Source of the DNA: Paraburkholderia phenazinium
Lineage (GTDB): Bacteria > Pseudomonadota > Gammaproteobacteria > Burkholderiales > Burkholderiaceae
Assembly: GCF_900142845.1 (NCBI RefSeq)
Contig: NZ_FSRU01000003.1
Location: 620,001-684,000, forward strand
Direction of reading: 5' to 3'
Length of the DNA stretch: 64,000 nucleotides
Of this stretch, positions 62,899-64,000 are shown piece after piece. Under the pieces are notes generated by a model, which saw only the letters and a list, made by a program, of their open reading frames with translations, was not told where the DNA came from and searched no databases. Made by a program: the position numbers and the translations under genes. Every line of letters begins with the position of its first letter. Within the stretch, counting starts at the first letter, position 1.

Positions 62899-63972
62899 AT
62901 GCCCCCACACAACACCGACGACGTCCGTATTCGAGAATTGAAAGAACTCACGCCGCCCGCCCACCTGATCCGCGAATTCGCCTGCGAAGAAGCGGTGTCG
63001 GACCTGATCTACCATTCGCGCCAGTCGATGCACCGCATCCTGCACGGCATGGAAGACCGGTTGATCGTGATCATCGGGCCATGCTCGATCCACGATACCA
63101 AGGCGGCGCTCGAATACGCGGGACGGCTGGTCGAGCAACGCAAGCGCTTCGCCGGCGAGCTCGAAATCGTGATGCGGGTGTACTTCGAAAAGCCGCGTAC
63201 GACGGTGGGCTGGAAGGGTCTCATCAACGACCCGCATATGGACAACAGCTTCAAGATCAACGAAGGTCTGCGCACCGCGCGCGAGCTGCTGTTGCGCATC
63301 AACGAACTCGGCCTGCCGGCCGGCACCGAATACCTCGACATGATCAGCCCGCAATACATCGCCGACCTGATCTCGTGGGGCGCCATCGGTGCACGCACGA
63401 CGGAGTCGCAGGTGCATCGCGAACTGGCGTCGGGCCTGTCGTGTCCGGTGGGCTTCAAGAACGGCACCGACGGCAATGTGAAGATCGCCGTCGACGCCAT
63501 CAAGGCGGCGTCGCAGCCGCACCATTTCCTGTCGGTGACGAAGGGCGGCCATTCGGCGATCGTCTCGACGGCAGGCAATGAGGACTGCCACATCATTTTG
63601 CGCGGCGGCAAGACGCCGAACTACGACGCGGACAGCGTCAACGCAGCGTGCGCCGATATCGGCAAGGCCGGCCTCGCGGCACGTCTGATGATCGACGCGA
63701 GCCACGCCAATAGCTCGAAGAAGCACGAAAACCAGATTCCGGTCTGCGCGGACATTGGCCGTCAGGTTGCCGGCGGCGACGAGCGGATCGTCGGCGTGAT
63801 GGTGGAGTCGCACCTCGTGGCCGGCCGCCAGGATCTGAAGGAAGGCTGCGAGCTGACCTACGGTCAGAGCGTGACCGATGCGTGCATCGGCTGGGACGAA
63901 AGCATCGCCGTGCTGGAAGGCCTCGCCGAAGCAGTCAGGCAGCGCCGCGTGGCGCGCGGCAGCGGAAATTAA
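62899..63972 (+). CDS. aroG: 3-deoxy-7-phosphoheptulonate (DAHP) synthase, class I
   Basis: 357 residues, with GGAG before the ATG. First step of the shikimate pathway: phosphoenolpyruvate plus erythrose 4-phosphate. Motifs: LIVIIGPCSIHDTKAALEYA, MRVYFEKPRTTVGWKGLIND, PAGTEYLDMISPQYI, SWGAIGARTTESQVHRELAS, GFKNGTDGNVKIAVDAI, and the metal-site region IDASHANSSKKHENQ. It is the AroF/G/H type, which is feedback-inhibited by one of Phe, Tyr or Trp; which one is not clear from sequence. Expression is predicted to be attenuator-controlled. Confidence 0.96.
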   Translation: MPPHNTDDVRIRELKELTPPAHLIREFACEEAVSDLIYHSRQSMHRILHGMEDRLIVIIGPCSIHDTKAALEYAGRLVEQRKRFAGELEIVMRVYFEKPRTTVGWKGLINDPHMDNSFKINEGLRTARELLLRINELGLPAGTEYLDMISPQYIADLISWGAIGARTTESQVHRELASGLSCPVGFKNGTDGNVKIAVDAIKAASQPHHFLSVTKGGHSAIVSTAGNEDCHIILRGGKTPNYDADSVNAACADIGKAGLAARLMIDASHANSSKKHENQIPVCADIGRQVAGGDERIVGVMVESHLVAGRQDLKEGCELTYGQSVTDACIGWDESIAVLEGLAEAVRQRRVARGSGN

Positions 63973-64000
63973 GCGGCCACGCTGCGCGGTAATCCTCGGC

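Overview
The window is a GC-rich chromosomal segment of a betaproteobacterium of the Burkholderia/Paraburkholderia group. Evidence for this: gene content and order (tolQRAB-pal-cpoB next to a tRNA-Lys; grpE-thioredoxin-dnaK-dnaJ; hrcA-nadK-recN), GC-rich third codon positions, fused PabB-PabC, 1-Cys peroxiredoxin, and glutaryl-CoA dehydrogenase next to an IclR regulator. No species is claimed.

Layout. 1-4,850: the end of an EAL-domain gene, an IclR regulator divergent from gcdH, a peroxiredoxin, and a DUF883/YqjE/YqjK-like membrane stress trio. 4,844-7,633: a minus-strand minor-pilin operon (fimT-pilV-pilW-pilX-pilE type) with ATGA overlaps. 7,791-16,461: glyA-nrdR, an SDR dehydrogenase, ybgC and the Tol-Pal envelope operon. 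16,624-16,699: tRNA-Lys(UUU) with an irregular 3' half.

16,700-21,207 is a decayed integrative island. It holds a frameshifted DUF488 gene and a frameshifted partner, remnants of a DUF262 gene and of a helicase, an orphan CdiA-type toxin tail with a likely immunity gene, an integrase fragment, and a truncated IS66 inserted in that fragment.

21,443-28,308 carries an amidase, small membrane proteins, a glycosyltransferase, a ParB-like protein, an MscS channel and a DedA protein. 28,564-42,022 is core metabolism: mutL-miaA, purM, an AI-2E-type permease, hda, a HAD phosphatase, pcnB-folK-dnk-panB, and pabBC. A 174-bp inverted-repeat pair fills the whole miaA-purM gap.

42,051-51,000 is the heat-shock block: grpE-trx-dnaK-dnaJ behind a sigma-32 promoter, hslR, hemH, hrcA and nadK. 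50,988-63,972 holds recN, glnE, a YhdP-type giant protein, a nitrilase-family amidase, tldD, and a DAHP synthase gene.

The strongest unexpected signal is upstream of the DAHP synthase gene (62,652-62,845): a sigma-70 promoter, a short leader peptide with a Phe-Tyr-Phe-Tyr-Phe-Phe-Trp run, and mutually exclusive antiterminator and terminator hairpins. This is the complete layout of a ribosome-mediated attenuator on the first step of aromatic amino acid synthesis. Two others deserve attention: a perfect intrinsic-terminator-like hairpin inside the pabBC coding sequence, and the symmetric inverted repeat whose outer ends contain the stop codons of miaA and purM.
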